Source: Candidatus Nitrosoglobus terrae (GTDB lineage: Bacteria > Pseudomonadota > Gammaproteobacteria > Nitrosococcales > Nitrosococcaceae). Taken from it: DNA of 64,000 nt. Below the pieces are notes generated by a model. It had not been told where the DNA came from. It did no database searches and saw only the letters and a program-made list of their open reading frames with translations. Shown in pieces: positions 55,964 to 64,000 of the stretch (positions within the stretch are counted from its first letter, which is position 1; each line of letters begins with the position of its first letter). A program made the translations under genes and the position numbers. The stretch spans positions 1,251,001 to 1,315,000 of the forward strand of contig NZ_AP014836.1 in the NCBI RefSeq assembly GCF_002356115.1, given 5' to 3'.

Positions 55964-58421
55964 AGCTTAATATTAGTTAAATTACTGCTCTCATATTGTT
56001 TAAAAACCCTTAGGCAGCCACCTAATTATTCGGTATATTTTCCCCCGTACCCTCAAACTGTCTTAAATCCACCAGCCCAATATGAGTCATCGGATGAGAA
56101 TAATCACAACCGGCATCCCCCACACAGCCAAAGAGCACCATCCAACCCGAGCTATGCCAAGTCATGGTGTTACCTTTAATCTTATCGGTTAACGTCGTCG
56201 CGGGATCATCCCACACCACCTTTTGGTAAGTATCTTTAGCGGCATCATAGACGTACACTGAAGAGGGATACGTAAACTGGTTTATCTTGCCTGATACGCC
56301 ATTATTCATCTGCTTATACATGGCTATCTTATCGCCTAAGGCCGCCATGTACACTCTTCCCCAATCATCCCCATTCCCATCGCGCAAGTCATCAGGCAGC
56401 AATCCCATTTCCTCAAAGGTATGGGTATCAATATTCCAGCGCCATAAACTATAGACATCTCCAAAGCCTTTCATGATGCTGCTGGCCTCATTGGTAATAT
56501 AGATATAGCGGCCTACCTGCGCTACCGTGCCATCGGCAAACAAGCCAAAGGTATGGGGATAGGTGGCCCATGTTTGGGTATCGGGGTCAAAGTAGTAGGC
56601 GCTACGGTCATCTAGGAAAATCAGTTTATCCGTTTGAGCATCATAAATCCCATGGGCAGAGGGTCTTGGTCGAGCTTGCATGGTCTTCATCGGCTCTGCC
56701 GGTAAGCCTTCCGGCTGTACCCATTGACGGCTGATAAAGTCAAAGTAAGAGAGAATACCAAAGCCCCCCCCTTGATTACAGGTGTCATTGTAGGGATACC
56801 AAATCCCAGGCCCTAGCCACATCCGTTGTCGTTTCGTATCCCATAGCTGGCCCACTTCATCGGGATGCCTAGGATAGTTGCCCGTCGAGTTACCACAGTA
56901 ATGGGCTTCTATTTTCCAAGTGTTCGCAAGGACATCATAGCTGTGTAAATCTTGTCGGCCATCTTGGGCAACGACGCTATCTCCAAAAGGAAACGGGGTA
57001 TAATCTCCTCCACCCCAGTCACCGGCCACCACATACAGCTTGCCATCTCCCAGTTCTGTTAAGCGCATATGCTTAGCGGCTCCATAGGGGCTTAGGCTGC
57101 TTTTTAACGGCGGTAGCGCTTGCGGGACGGCAGTCACTTTAATCTCTCCAGAAATAATCTGGGCCGGTGCACCAGAGGAACTTGGGGGGGGAGTTACCGG
57201 CGGACTTACCGGCGGAGTCACAGGGGGCGGGGGAGTAGGGTTTGAACCCACAGAAGAGCTGCCACTGATAGGAACGCCTAATTGTTGAGCTTTTTGTGCT
57301 AACAGTGCCATAAGCTCATTTTTAGTCATTACCACATCAGGATAATTTTCTGTGTACTGTTGTAGCAATATATTCAATTGCTTTTGTAGAGCTTGGATTT
57401 GGCTATCAGTAGAGCTTGATCCGCTCCCACCAGAGGAACTTGGGGGGGGAGTTACCGGCGGACTTACCGGCGGAGTCACAGGGGGCGGGGGAGGATCTGG
57501 ATTTACCGGCGGTGAGGTAGGCGGTACAGAACCACTACTGCCCCCCGATACATTACCAGCCAACTGTAAGCACCAAGTATTACTACTACTATAGCCTCCA
57601 GAGATAATATTTCCATTGCTATCAAAATAGGCCCCCCCCCGATAACAGTGCTTCTCTGTCGTCGGATCATAGGCCCCAAACGGCATCCGTACCGCCGGCA
57701 TATTGGCTTGGGCGGTAATGTCTACCCAAGCAGGCCCCTGGTTATGAATATTCCAAGTAAACACACTATTGGTGCCCGTCCAGTTGGCATTGGATCCCAG
57801 TGTGGTAGGATTGCCCCCATAGACAACAATGTCTCCTGTGCCTTGATCATAGGTGACTTGGGGATAGGAACGGCTAACCGGTAGATTAGGAAGACTCACA
57901 TCCCATTGCCGGGTTACTAAATTAAATCTTCTAAACTTTTTGCTATCAACCAATACGCCTCCCTCATTACACACCCCGCCCACAATGTACACCCACTGTC
58001 CCGCCGCTACCGCGCTATTACGCATGTTTTCACAGGCATCGGTGTTGGCCACTCCATTTACAGGCTCCAAGCTATAAGTTCCATCAGACTGGGGATGAAT
58101 CAGCGTAATAAATTTACTCGGGCTACCGTTGAACGCTCCACCATAGACAAAGCCCATGTTTTGATCTTCACTCCAGACCATCGCTGGATTAAAGGCAGAC
58201 CAGTTAAATCCGGCAGGCGCTTTAAACAACCCGCCCATCACCGTATTAATATCAACCCACTGGAGGCTAGCGTAATCAAAGAAACCATTCTGGTTAGGTT
58301 TGCCATTTAAATAAGCGCCTCCCAAAATCACCAGCCCTCTACCAGGGATACTTAGACTTAAGTGGTTGTCTCGATCGTTAATTCCATTTCCCGTTATCGC
58401 AAAGGTGGGCCCTGAACCTTC
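55925..58421. repeat. Long direct repeat, copy B (kelch gene and trailer)
   Basis: This is the counterpart of 30021-32259. It differs by a 258-base insertion (about 57236-57493 counted from the first linker) flanked by a repeated linker, and by few point changes. Both copies lie on the same strand 25.9 kb apart. Confidence 0.92.
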
Positions 58422-58736
58422 ATTGGCTTGTTGTAGATAGCTAAAGGTATTGCTCGATGAATCAAAACATCGTACTGAGTTGTTTGGCGTTCCTGCAGTG
58501 GCATTGCCAAATAAAAAAATAATACAGTTGCGTCCATCGCCTACCTTAGCATAAGCCCCTGAGGTCCACCCCGCAGTATAATTCGACGGATCATGATACG
58601 GGCCTGTAATCATTGCTGCTTGCGCAGATCCTGCTAGAATTACTAGAGCACATACTAATACCCAGCATTTAATAAAGCTAACAATCTCATGCTGTCTAAA
58701 AATGATGCTTAGCAAGATAAAATTAAAAGATAACAT
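56022..58736 (-). CDS. Secreted two-domain kelch/beta-propeller protein (copy 2)
   Basis: A 904-residue exported protein, near-identical to the 30118-32514 product from about residue 105 onward. The N-terminus has a longer signal region (FIKCWVLVCALVILAGSAQA) and shares only amino-acid similarity with copy 1 up to GSGPTFA. Between the propellers there is an extra 86-residue segment with a helical stretch (IQALQKQLNILLQQYTENYP) and a second Pro-rich linker. Its place beside the amidotransferase and glycosyltransferases suggests a role with the exopolysaccharide. It lacks a visible cell-wall or PEP-CTERM anchor. Confidence 0.78.
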   Translation of the reverse strand: MLSFNFILLSIIFRQHEIVSFIKCWVLVCALVILAGSAQAAMITGPYHDPSNYTAGWTSGAYAKVGDGRNCIIFLFGNATAGTPNNSVRCFDSSSNTFSYLQQANEGSGPTFAITGNGINDRDNHLSLSIPGRGLVILGGAYLNGKPNQNGFFDYASLQWVDINTVMGGLFKAPAGFNWSAFNPAMVWSEDQNMGFVYGGAFNGSPSKFITLIHPQSDGTYSLEPVNGVANTDACENMRNSAVAAGQWVYIVGGVCNEGGVLVDSKKFRRFNLVTRQWDVSLPNLPVSRSYPQVTYDQGTGDIVVYGGNPTTLGSNANWTGTNSVFTWNIHNQGPAWVDITAQANMPAVRMPFGAYDPTTEKHCYRGGAYFDSNGNIISGGYSSSNTWCLQLAGNVSGGSSGSVPPTSPPVNPDPPPPPVTPPVSPPVTPPPSSSGGSGSSSTDSQIQALQKQLNILLQQYTENYPDVVMTKNELMALLAQKAQQLGVPISGSSSVGSNPTPPPPVTPPVSPPVTPPPSSSGAPAQIISGEIKVTAVPQALPPLKSSLSPYGAAKHMRLTELGDGKLYVVAGDWGGGDYTPFPFGDSVVAQDGRQDLHSYDVLANTWKIEAHYCGNSTGNYPRHPDEVGQLWDTKRQRMWLGPGIWYPYNDTCNQGGGFGILSYFDFISRQWVQPEGLPAEPMKTMQARPRPSAHGIYDAQTDKLIFLDDRSAYYFDPDTQTWATYPHTFGLFADGTVAQVGRYIYITNEASSIMKGFGDVYSLWRWNIDTHTFEEMGLLPDDLRDGNGDDWGRVYMAALGDKIAMYKQMNNGVSGKINQFTYPSSVYVYDAAKDTYQKVVWDDPATTLTDKIKGNTMTWHSSGWMVLFGCVGDAGCDYSHPMTHIGLVDLRQFEGTGENIPNN

Positions 58737-58809
58737 TATAAAATTATTTTTTGATTAAAATTTCATTTAAGTGTTAGATATCGAGTCTTTACTAATAATA
58801 GCTATCCGT

Positions 58810-58878
58810 TCACCAACCAGCGGTAGAAAATACAAAGATGGCCATCACAAGCAGAAAAACTAAAAGTATATTATCCAT
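58810..58878 (-). CDS. Possible 22-residue membrane peptide
   Basis: A short frame, MDNILLVFLLVMAIFVFSTAGW, whose ATG overlaps the stop of the amidotransferase gene by eight bases (ATGGATAA). The peptide would be a single hydrophobic helix. The overlap could allow translational coupling. No homologue is known to me; chance is a real alternative. Confidence 0.3.
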   Translation of the reverse strand: MDNILLVFLLVMAIFVFSTAGW

Positions 58879-60751
58879 TTTTAGCTTTATAAATAGATAA
58901 TGACTCTAGAGATTTCTGCTGCGCCAGCCGTGTAGATTCCTCTTCCTGAAGCCATTGCTCTAAAATCATAAGAACCCACGATAAAGTACCATAATAGGCT
59001 GCATGCTCATGAAGGCGTGGCCCAATAAGATCATCTATTAATGCCGGCTGTATAAACCCTCGGCCACGCAAGCTCATCAAGCTATCTCCTACAAGCTCAT
59101 ACAAAGGCTGATAATCCTTTAACCATACACCAACAGGCAATCCAAAACCGTGTTTATGCTTAGCTATCACCGCATCGGGGAGAAAACCTCGTAAGGCTTC
59201 CTTAAAAAAATAACGCAACTGTGTACGCTTGACTTTGAAATTAGACGGTAAAGATGCTGCAAAATCACCAACAGCATCATCTAACATCGGGAAAGCTACA
59301 TCAACACCAGCAGCACTACACATCCCTACCACTTTAGGTAAATCGTTATCCGCCAACGTAATTCTTAAATCATAACCCAACATACGATTAATAAGACTCT
59401 TAGCAACAACTCCTTGATAAAGAGAAATCAAATGTTGCAGCGGTGAGTCTTGATTAATAGAAGTGAGGAAGTTTCCAGAAAAAATCTGCTCCGAACCTAT
59501 TCTATTAATGAGATTATAAGACTCCATCCTGTTTGGCATTGGAACAGCTGCCCGTTCAATATAACGCTGTAGTTTCGCTATAATAGGTAGCCGCTGAGCT
59601 TGAGGAACTTTAATTATGGGCTCAATTAACCCTCTTCGCAGCATCTTTGGGATTTGCTCATAGAGAGAGAGTATCCATTGCTTAGCATAACGTGTATTGC
59701 CACCAAATAACTCATCCCCACCATCGCCCCCAAGTAAACAATCAATCCCATCTTCTTTAGCCAATTGGGCGCAGAAGAAAGTAGGAACCGCCGAAGCATT
59801 GCCAAAAGGTTGCCCGTAAGCACGGGTTATTTTAGGAATAGCCGTTATTATATCTTGGGGTGTTACATAATATTCATGGTGATCTGTGCCAAAATGATTA
59901 GCTGTAATACGAGCATAGTGGGTTTCATCATAACCATCAGCAGCAAAACCAATAGAGTAAGTACGTGCCGGCTGATCTAGGGCCTTACCTAGTAAACCCG
60001 TTACAGTAGAACTGTCTGTACCTCCGCTTAAAAACGCACCAACAGACTTATTCCCTTGCACAGATCGAGTAACAGCTTGACATAATGTATCCCGAAACGT
60101 TTCCTTAAGCTCTGCCAGTGGCGGTTGCCGAGCCTGCTCATGGAATACATAGCGCCAATAAGGTTTTGCTTCAATTACTCCTCGACGATAATGTAGTGCT
60201 TGACCTGGAGGTAGCCGCCATACTTTTTGATAGATAGTTTTTGGCGCTGGAATTATATGAAAATAGGCATAATCAAAAATAGATTGGGAATCTATTTCAG
60301 TGATTATGGCTGGGTGAGCCACTACTTCAGCGGGAGTGGGGCCAAAAACTAAAGATCCATTCATCTCGCTATAACAAAGCGCATAAGCTCCATAGCGATC
60401 TACAGCTAATAGCGCCTCATTCTCAGTGCTATCTAGTATTGCTAAAGCAAAAGCCCCTTTTAGCTGAGCTAACATTTCTAGCCTATCACGACGAAATCTG
60501 CTGACTAACCCTTGCAACATATCTTCATTTAGGGGATCATCATTCCAACGAGCATTACCCACTACAACTGCAATAACACCCTCCTGTTCTCTAATCAGTA
60601 GACGATCAGGATGATGGCCAGTGACTGCGATAGAATGGTTAACAAAAACAGGGCTACTGGCTAGATTCTCTTGAGCCATAATCGATAAAAGGCATCGCCC
60701 TATCTCTTCAGACCCTGGATTATATTGAAACCAACCCCATAGCCCTCTCAT
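58871..60751 (-). CDS. Asparagine-synthetase-like amidotransferase lacking the N-terminal Cys
   Basis: A 626-residue AsnB-type protein of the kind found in exosortase-A polysaccharide loci. The synthetase half has the PP-loop LSGGTDSSTV and a GGDGGDELFGG motif. The glutaminase half should start Met-Cys-Gly; here it reads MRGLWGWFQYNPG, so the nucleophile Cys2 is Arg. Ammonia or another amine, not glutamine, would then be the nitrogen donor. It overlaps the GNAT gene by four bases. It probably amidates a sugar acid or related precursor of the surface polymer. Confidence 0.85.
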   Translation of the reverse strand: MRGLWGWFQYNPGSEEIGRCLLSIMAQENLASSPVFVNHSIAVTGHHPDRLLIREQEGVIAVVVGNARWNDDPLNEDMLQGLVSRFRRDRLEMLAQLKGAFALAILDSTENEALLAVDRYGAYALCYSEMNGSLVFGPTPAEVVAHPAIITEIDSQSIFDYAYFHIIPAPKTIYQKVWRLPPGQALHYRRGVIEAKPYWRYVFHEQARQPPLAELKETFRDTLCQAVTRSVQGNKSVGAFLSGGTDSSTVTGLLGKALDQPARTYSIGFAADGYDETHYARITANHFGTDHHEYYVTPQDIITAIPKITRAYGQPFGNASAVPTFFCAQLAKEDGIDCLLGGDGGDELFGGNTRYAKQWILSLYEQIPKMLRRGLIEPIIKVPQAQRLPIIAKLQRYIERAAVPMPNRMESYNLINRIGSEQIFSGNFLTSINQDSPLQHLISLYQGVVAKSLINRMLGYDLRITLADNDLPKVVGMCSAAGVDVAFPMLDDAVGDFAASLPSNFKVKRTQLRYFFKEALRGFLPDAVIAKHKHGFGLPVGVWLKDYQPLYELVGDSLMSLRGRGFIQPALIDDLIGPRLHEHAAYYGTLSWVLMILEQWLQEEESTRLAQQKSLESLSIYKAKNG

Positions 60752-61884
60752 GATTTAATCTCCTTAGAGGTAGCAAAAACTTTAATAAAACTACGCAAGC
60801 GTCGCAGCAAAGGAATTCCATGCTCTTCCACAAAATAACTTAACCGGGCTAAAGCAGATTGACCATATACAAATCGCCGCTTTAAAGATTCAGCTGAATC
60901 CGTCCAGCGGAGCTTATAGCTATTATCACCGGGACCAAAGTAATAACGGGTTAAAGAAGTTTGAAATAAGGCTTCAATAATCTTCCAGTTCAGATAAGTA
61001 CCGGGTGAAAGCTCTGCTTGAGTCAGATCATAGTCAGAACGTAGTGCATAAATATTATTTTGGCACTTAAGCTGATATTCACAGGCTAGCGGATGGCCAT
61101 TAAGCCACAAAATCCAGATAGACAGCCAATCACAGTGTGCTGCATATTCCGTCAAACGCCGAATAAAAGCATAAGGGCCTGTTTTATTTAAAGCACCAAG
61201 CTTATCCTCTTTCCAACTGGACACGGACATTGCAACTGCAGTTTGTAGCGCTACTTCCTTCCGAGAAAAATCTTGTACCCACTCAAGCTCAATTTTACCT
61301 GCCCGAGTTAAATGATTAGCCACAAGATTATTGCCTTTTTTAAGGCGTCGACTACGCTTTTGGTAGAAATTTTCCCATCCTCCTTCTAGCGAGATATAAT
61401 AATTTCGCGTTTCCGCGCCTATTGCTTGAGCAAACCCGCTAGCAGCAAGATTATCGACCAGAGTATCTATTGCAGCTGAAACTGGTAAATACCGTAAATC
61501 AACCAGATCCCACTGGTAACTGCATCTCTTTAACCAGCCTGCTAATGTACAGGTAATAAGAGATTCCTCTCCAGGCATAGCAATAAGATCGCAGTACTGA
61601 GTATCCGGCACAGATAAGAACTCTACAACGCGCAACGGTAACCCCCGCAACCGACAAGTAGAGCGGATAAAGGGACAGATCCCAATCAAAGTTGAGTCTC
61701 GCCACACCAATAATATCCATAGCTTAGCCTCTTGTCGACGCCATTGCCAAACCGAATCGAACCATTCATAGCATAGGAATATATGATGAGAACTAGAAAC
61801 CTGATCTACCAACATATTCCATTGTGATTTCAGCCCTAAAAAGTGATCCTCATCCTCTACTACTTCTACTTGAATATGATTCAT
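60748..61884 (-). CDS. GNAT-fold acyl/aminoacyltransferase (BioF2/CelD-like)
   Basis: A 378-residue soluble protein with a tandem GNAT fold of the BioF2-like/FemAB-related group used in polysaccharide clusters. Landmarks are HIFLCYEWFDSVWQW near residue 34, RSRRLKKGNNLV, the LACEYQLK core, and YYFGPGDNSYKLRW near residue 312. It may attach an acyl or aminoacyl group to a sugar. It sits between deacetylase and amidotransferase genes in the same direction. Confidence 0.75.
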   Translation of the reverse strand: MNHIQVEVVEDEDHFLGLKSQWNMLVDQVSSSHHIFLCYEWFDSVWQWRRQEAKLWILLVWRDSTLIGICPFIRSTCRLRGLPLRVVEFLSVPDTQYCDLIAMPGEESLITCTLAGWLKRCSYQWDLVDLRYLPVSAAIDTLVDNLAASGFAQAIGAETRNYYISLEGGWENFYQKRSRRLKKGNNLVANHLTRAGKIELEWVQDFSRKEVALQTAVAMSVSSWKEDKLGALNKTGPYAFIRRLTEYAAHCDWLSIWILWLNGHPLACEYQLKCQNNIYALRSDYDLTQAELSPGTYLNWKIIEALFQTSLTRYYFGPGDNSYKLRWTDSAESLKRRFVYGQSALARLSYFVEEHGIPLLRRLRSFIKVFATSKEIKS

Positions 61885-61968
61885 TATTTAAAACTGGTTT
61901 TATAGCTTAGATCTGAAAAGTCGCTTAACCGCCATATATCCCTAAGGATGATGAGCTATTTATATTTT

Positions 61969-62949
61969 TTATAAAGGGCAACTTACGGGTCGATATCGTA
62001 ATGCATTTTCAGTTAACCTGGCGACAAAACGTAGTGGTGTACGATCCCATGGAGTAAACCGTGGTATCTGGTAAAGATCCACCCCTTGGCGAGCGGCTCC
62101 CCACGCTGTAGTCACTGCTGCTTTATAGCCAGCTGCCCTTACCATCTCCACGTGCTCCCGCCTAAAATCTATACCTGGCTTTCCATTGGGGTAAGCAAAA
62201 AGATCAATAGGCTCACCTAGTGTTTCCTCCAGTTCTTTTTTGTTAGAGATAATTTCTTCCTGTGCTCTCTCAAACGATAAGCAGGATAAAATAGGATGAT
62301 TACGAGTGTGCCCGCCAATCTCCATCCCAGCTTGGCGAAGGGTCACTATATCAGAGCGATTCATCATGGGGCTATTTAAAAGCGGATTACCTGCCATTTC
62401 AAGTATATAAGCTGCTATCTCCTCTCGCCGATTAACTTCATCTGAATATTTTAGCTGAGCAATAAGCGCTGTAGCCGCCTGTCGACGAGATTCTAATGTA
62501 GTCAAATCATAGCAACCCAATTCCCGCTCTCTCAAATCTAAAATTGATCCTGAAGCTTGGCCTATCGCATCGATCACGGTATCATTCCACATCCGTCCGC
62601 CATCTAGATGCCCCGAGGCAATAAAAAAACTAGCGCATAAACCATGACGTTGTAGTATCGGTAGGGCATGGGTTACATTATCTTGATAACCATCATCAAA
62701 AGTCACACAAAGTGCTCGTCTTGGAAGACCGCCTTGATGTAAACATTGTATTGCTTCAGTAAGCGGTAGCACAGAAAAATACTGCTTTATAATTCTCATA
62801 TGACCTTCAAAGGCTTCCGTATCCACTTCCCCTCGCCGTAGTGGATCGGGTTTAGGAAGCACTCGATGATAAATCAGCACGGAAAGTCGAGAACCACCTG
62901 GTAGGTTAAGAATTTTTCCTATCCAAATTTCAAAGAGATCTATCTTCAT
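61969..62949 (-). CDS. Polysaccharide deacetylase (NodB domain)
   Basis: A 326-residue carbohydrate esterase 4. The metal and catalytic motif is CVTFDDGYQDNVTHALP; the His pair is in GGHTRNHPILS; a later motif is FAYPNGKPG. The start SVLIYHRVLPKPDP is typical. No signal peptide is visible. It removes N-acetyl groups from a surface glycan or lipid-linked precursor. It is the first gene of the leftward run deacetylase, GNAT, amidotransferase. Confidence 0.88.
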   Translation of the reverse strand: MKIDLFEIWIGKILNLPGGSRLSVLIYHRVLPKPDPLRRGEVDTEAFEGHMRIIKQYFSVLPLTEAIQCLHQGGLPRRALCVTFDDGYQDNVTHALPILQRHGLCASFFIASGHLDGGRMWNDTVIDAIGQASGSILDLRERELGCYDLTTLESRRQAATALIAQLKYSDEVNRREEIAAYILEMAGNPLLNSPMMNRSDIVTLRQAGMEIGGHTRNHPILSCLSFERAQEEIISNKKELEETLGEPIDLFAYPNGKPGIDFRREHVEMVRAAGYKAAVTTAWGAARQGVDLYQIPRFTPWDRTPLRFVARLTENALRYRPVSCPL

Positions 62950-62990
62950 TATCTATAATACGACTACATATTAGGCAATTTGCCTACCTA

Positions 62991-63481
62991 CTAATGCTCC
63001 CCCTGCAAAGCAGCAGGAAGAGAGGGTAATTTCTGTTTAATACTAACACTCTTAAAATGCCCAAGGTTTTCAATATTAGGTTTAGATGTGGTAACGATGA
63101 TGCCATCCTAGCCGTAACAGCTTAACGCCTCGCGAAATCGGAATATGTCTTTAATATATCTGTAGCGAAAGGCTGATTCAAACTAACGACTACAAAGGGC
63201 ATCTTGCCATGAAGTCTGAAGTTCTTTTCGACAATACCGATAGCTAATGCTTAGTATCCTAATTTTGTCAAACGCACCAACATAGCACCGTTACCGGCCT
63301 CAACATCAAGTACCTATCCTCCTTCAAGAATATGGTACTGAATTACTATTTCTAAAAAACCATGCAATCCTTGAATTGCATGGACAGGTAGTTCCTCAAA
63401 GGTTTCCCCTCGGTATTCTTTGCTCATCACCTGACGGTAAGAATTCACTAGTACTGTATCCTGATCTCTAAAATTCTTCAT
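62991..63481 (-). pseudogene. Decayed SAM-dependent methyltransferase
   Basis: On the minus strand, MKNFRDQDTVLVNSYRQVMS opens a frame that reaches VLDVEAGNGAMLVRLTKLGY, a motif-I-like segment, but stops interrupt it on both sides. A later fragment GIIVTTSKPNIENLGHFKSV followed by KQKLPSLPAALQGEH ends at 62991. The pieces fit one methyltransferase of the polysaccharide cluster that has decayed. Confidence 0.6.
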
Positions 63482-63549
63482 ATCTTCATATTTTTACTTT
63501 AATATTACCGCCATTATCGCCTTTTTCATAATTACTTATGAGGCTACAA

Positions 63550-64000
63550 ATGTCTAACTCGTTTTTCACCGCTTTTCATCAGTACACTCGGCGCCAACTT
63601 GGTACCATACTTGCTAAAGTAGGATTTAGATACACCAGCTATTATCAAAAGCAGCGCGCCATAGAACGACTATCTACCATTGCTGAAGGCATTAGATATC
63701 TGGAGCATTCAAGCACAGATAAAACACAACCCTCCTCGGAAGAGGCTCCTATCTTTATTTTCTCTGCCGGTTGGCGCAGCGGCTCTACCCTCCTTCAGCG
63801 CTTAATTTGCTCTAGCGGGAACACGCTTATTTGGGGTGAGCCATACGCTCATTGCAACTATATTCAAACTCTCGCCTCAACTTTACAGCCTTTCAATCAG
63901 AAATACCCACCAGAGCATTTTTATTTAAAAAATACCCCGCAATTAAAAGATCTATCTGCTGCCTGGATTGCCAATCTCTACCCAGAATCCCATCACTTGA
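63550..64000 (+). CDS. Sulfotransferase, N-terminal part (cut by window edge)
   Basis: The first 150 codons of a cytosolic sulfotransferase-like protein. IFIFSAGWRSGSTLLQRLI (about residues 73-91) is the PAPS 5'-phosphosulfate-binding loop type seen in bacterial sulfotransferases. GAGG lies seven bases before the ATG at 63550; an in-frame ATG at 63538 is less likely. It could sulfate a sugar of the nearby polysaccharide. The rest of the gene lies beyond the window. Confidence 0.75.
   Translation, partial: MSNSFFTAFHQYTRRQLGTILAKVGFRYTSYYQKQRAIERLSTIAEGIRYLEHSSTDKTQPSSEEAPIFIFSAGWRSGSTLLQRLICSSGNTLIWGEPYAHCNYIQTLASTLQPFNQKYPPEHFYLKNTPQLKDLSAAWIANLYPESHHL

Noticed and set aside
57172-57493. 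The repeated Pro-rich linker as a CRISPR-like or satellite array
   Set aside because: Only two copies, in frame, coding for a protein linker.
30021-58421. The 26-kb region as a composite transposon
   Set aside because: The flanking repeats carry no transposase or terminal inverted repeats, and the enclosed genes are core functions; gene conversion explains the repeats better.

Overview
The window reads as a chromosome segment of a gammaproteobacterial ammonia oxidiser (Nitrosococcus / Ca. Nitrosoglobus / Ca. Nitrosacidococcus type, order Chromatiales). The clearest marker is a nitrosocyanin gene at 25121-25537 that keeps all four known copper ligands with exact spacing. Nitrosocyanin is the red copper protein of bacterial ammonia oxidisers. 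The DNA is AT-rich by eye, which fits the low-GC acid-tolerant members better than Nitrosococcus itself. Genus assignment is inference.

Layout. 1-2301: lipid A genes lpxB (cut by the window edge), a DegT aminotransferase and a Gfo/Idh dehydrogenase, probably gnnB and gnnA for a 2,3-diamino sugar lipid A. 2391-6637: esterase plus prpB-prpC-prpD of the methylcitrate cycle. 6984-11238: a MacA/MacB-like export system of adaptor, ATPase and two permeases. 11824-16851: a one-polypeptide restriction-modification enzyme (nuclease, helicase, methylase) that looks acquired. 16871-22000: Nudix protein, RibD-like reductase and several envelope proteins. 22191-26434: valS, nitrosocyanin and a divergent MarR regulator. 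26690-30117: a His-tailed coiled-coil protein, an IS605-type end without a transposase, formaldehyde detoxification genes (S-formylglutathione hydrolase and glutathione-dependent dehydrogenase), and a structured non-coding stretch. 30118-32514: a secreted kelch-type protein, repeated almost identically at 56022-58736. 32994-38181: P-loop protein plus metA, a Sel1 protein and small proteins. 38246-38885: a broken methyltransferase. 38937-42436: haem/iron genes (hemS-like with a Fur box, fetB, fetA, PepSY protein). 42681-43550: rpoH under a CIRCE operator and carrying a ten-C tract. 43610-49432: a trypsin-like protease, a VanZ protein and a four-gene coupled operon resembling mycobacterial decaprenyl-phosphoryl-arabinose synthesis (DprE1, DprE2, HAD phosphatase, UbiA transferase). 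49433-50512: a decayed tnpB element. 50513-64000: an exopolysaccharide region of the exosortase-A-associated type (O-antigen ligase, three glycosyltransferases, amidotransferase, GNAT protein, deacetylase, sulfotransferase).

How the genes fit together. Much of the right half concerns the cell surface: a possible lipid-linked D-arabinofuranose donor, assembly and decoration of an exopolysaccharide, and large secreted beta-propeller proteins. The left half combines lipid A modification, export, propionyl-CoA handling and ammonia-oxidiser copper biochemistry. The most unusual observations are the CIRCE operator and ten-C tract at rpoH, the DprE1/DprE2/UbiA cluster in a Gram-negative nitrifier, and the two kelch genes homogenised by recent gene conversion 26 kb apart. 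No rRNA, tRNA or CRISPR array was recognised.
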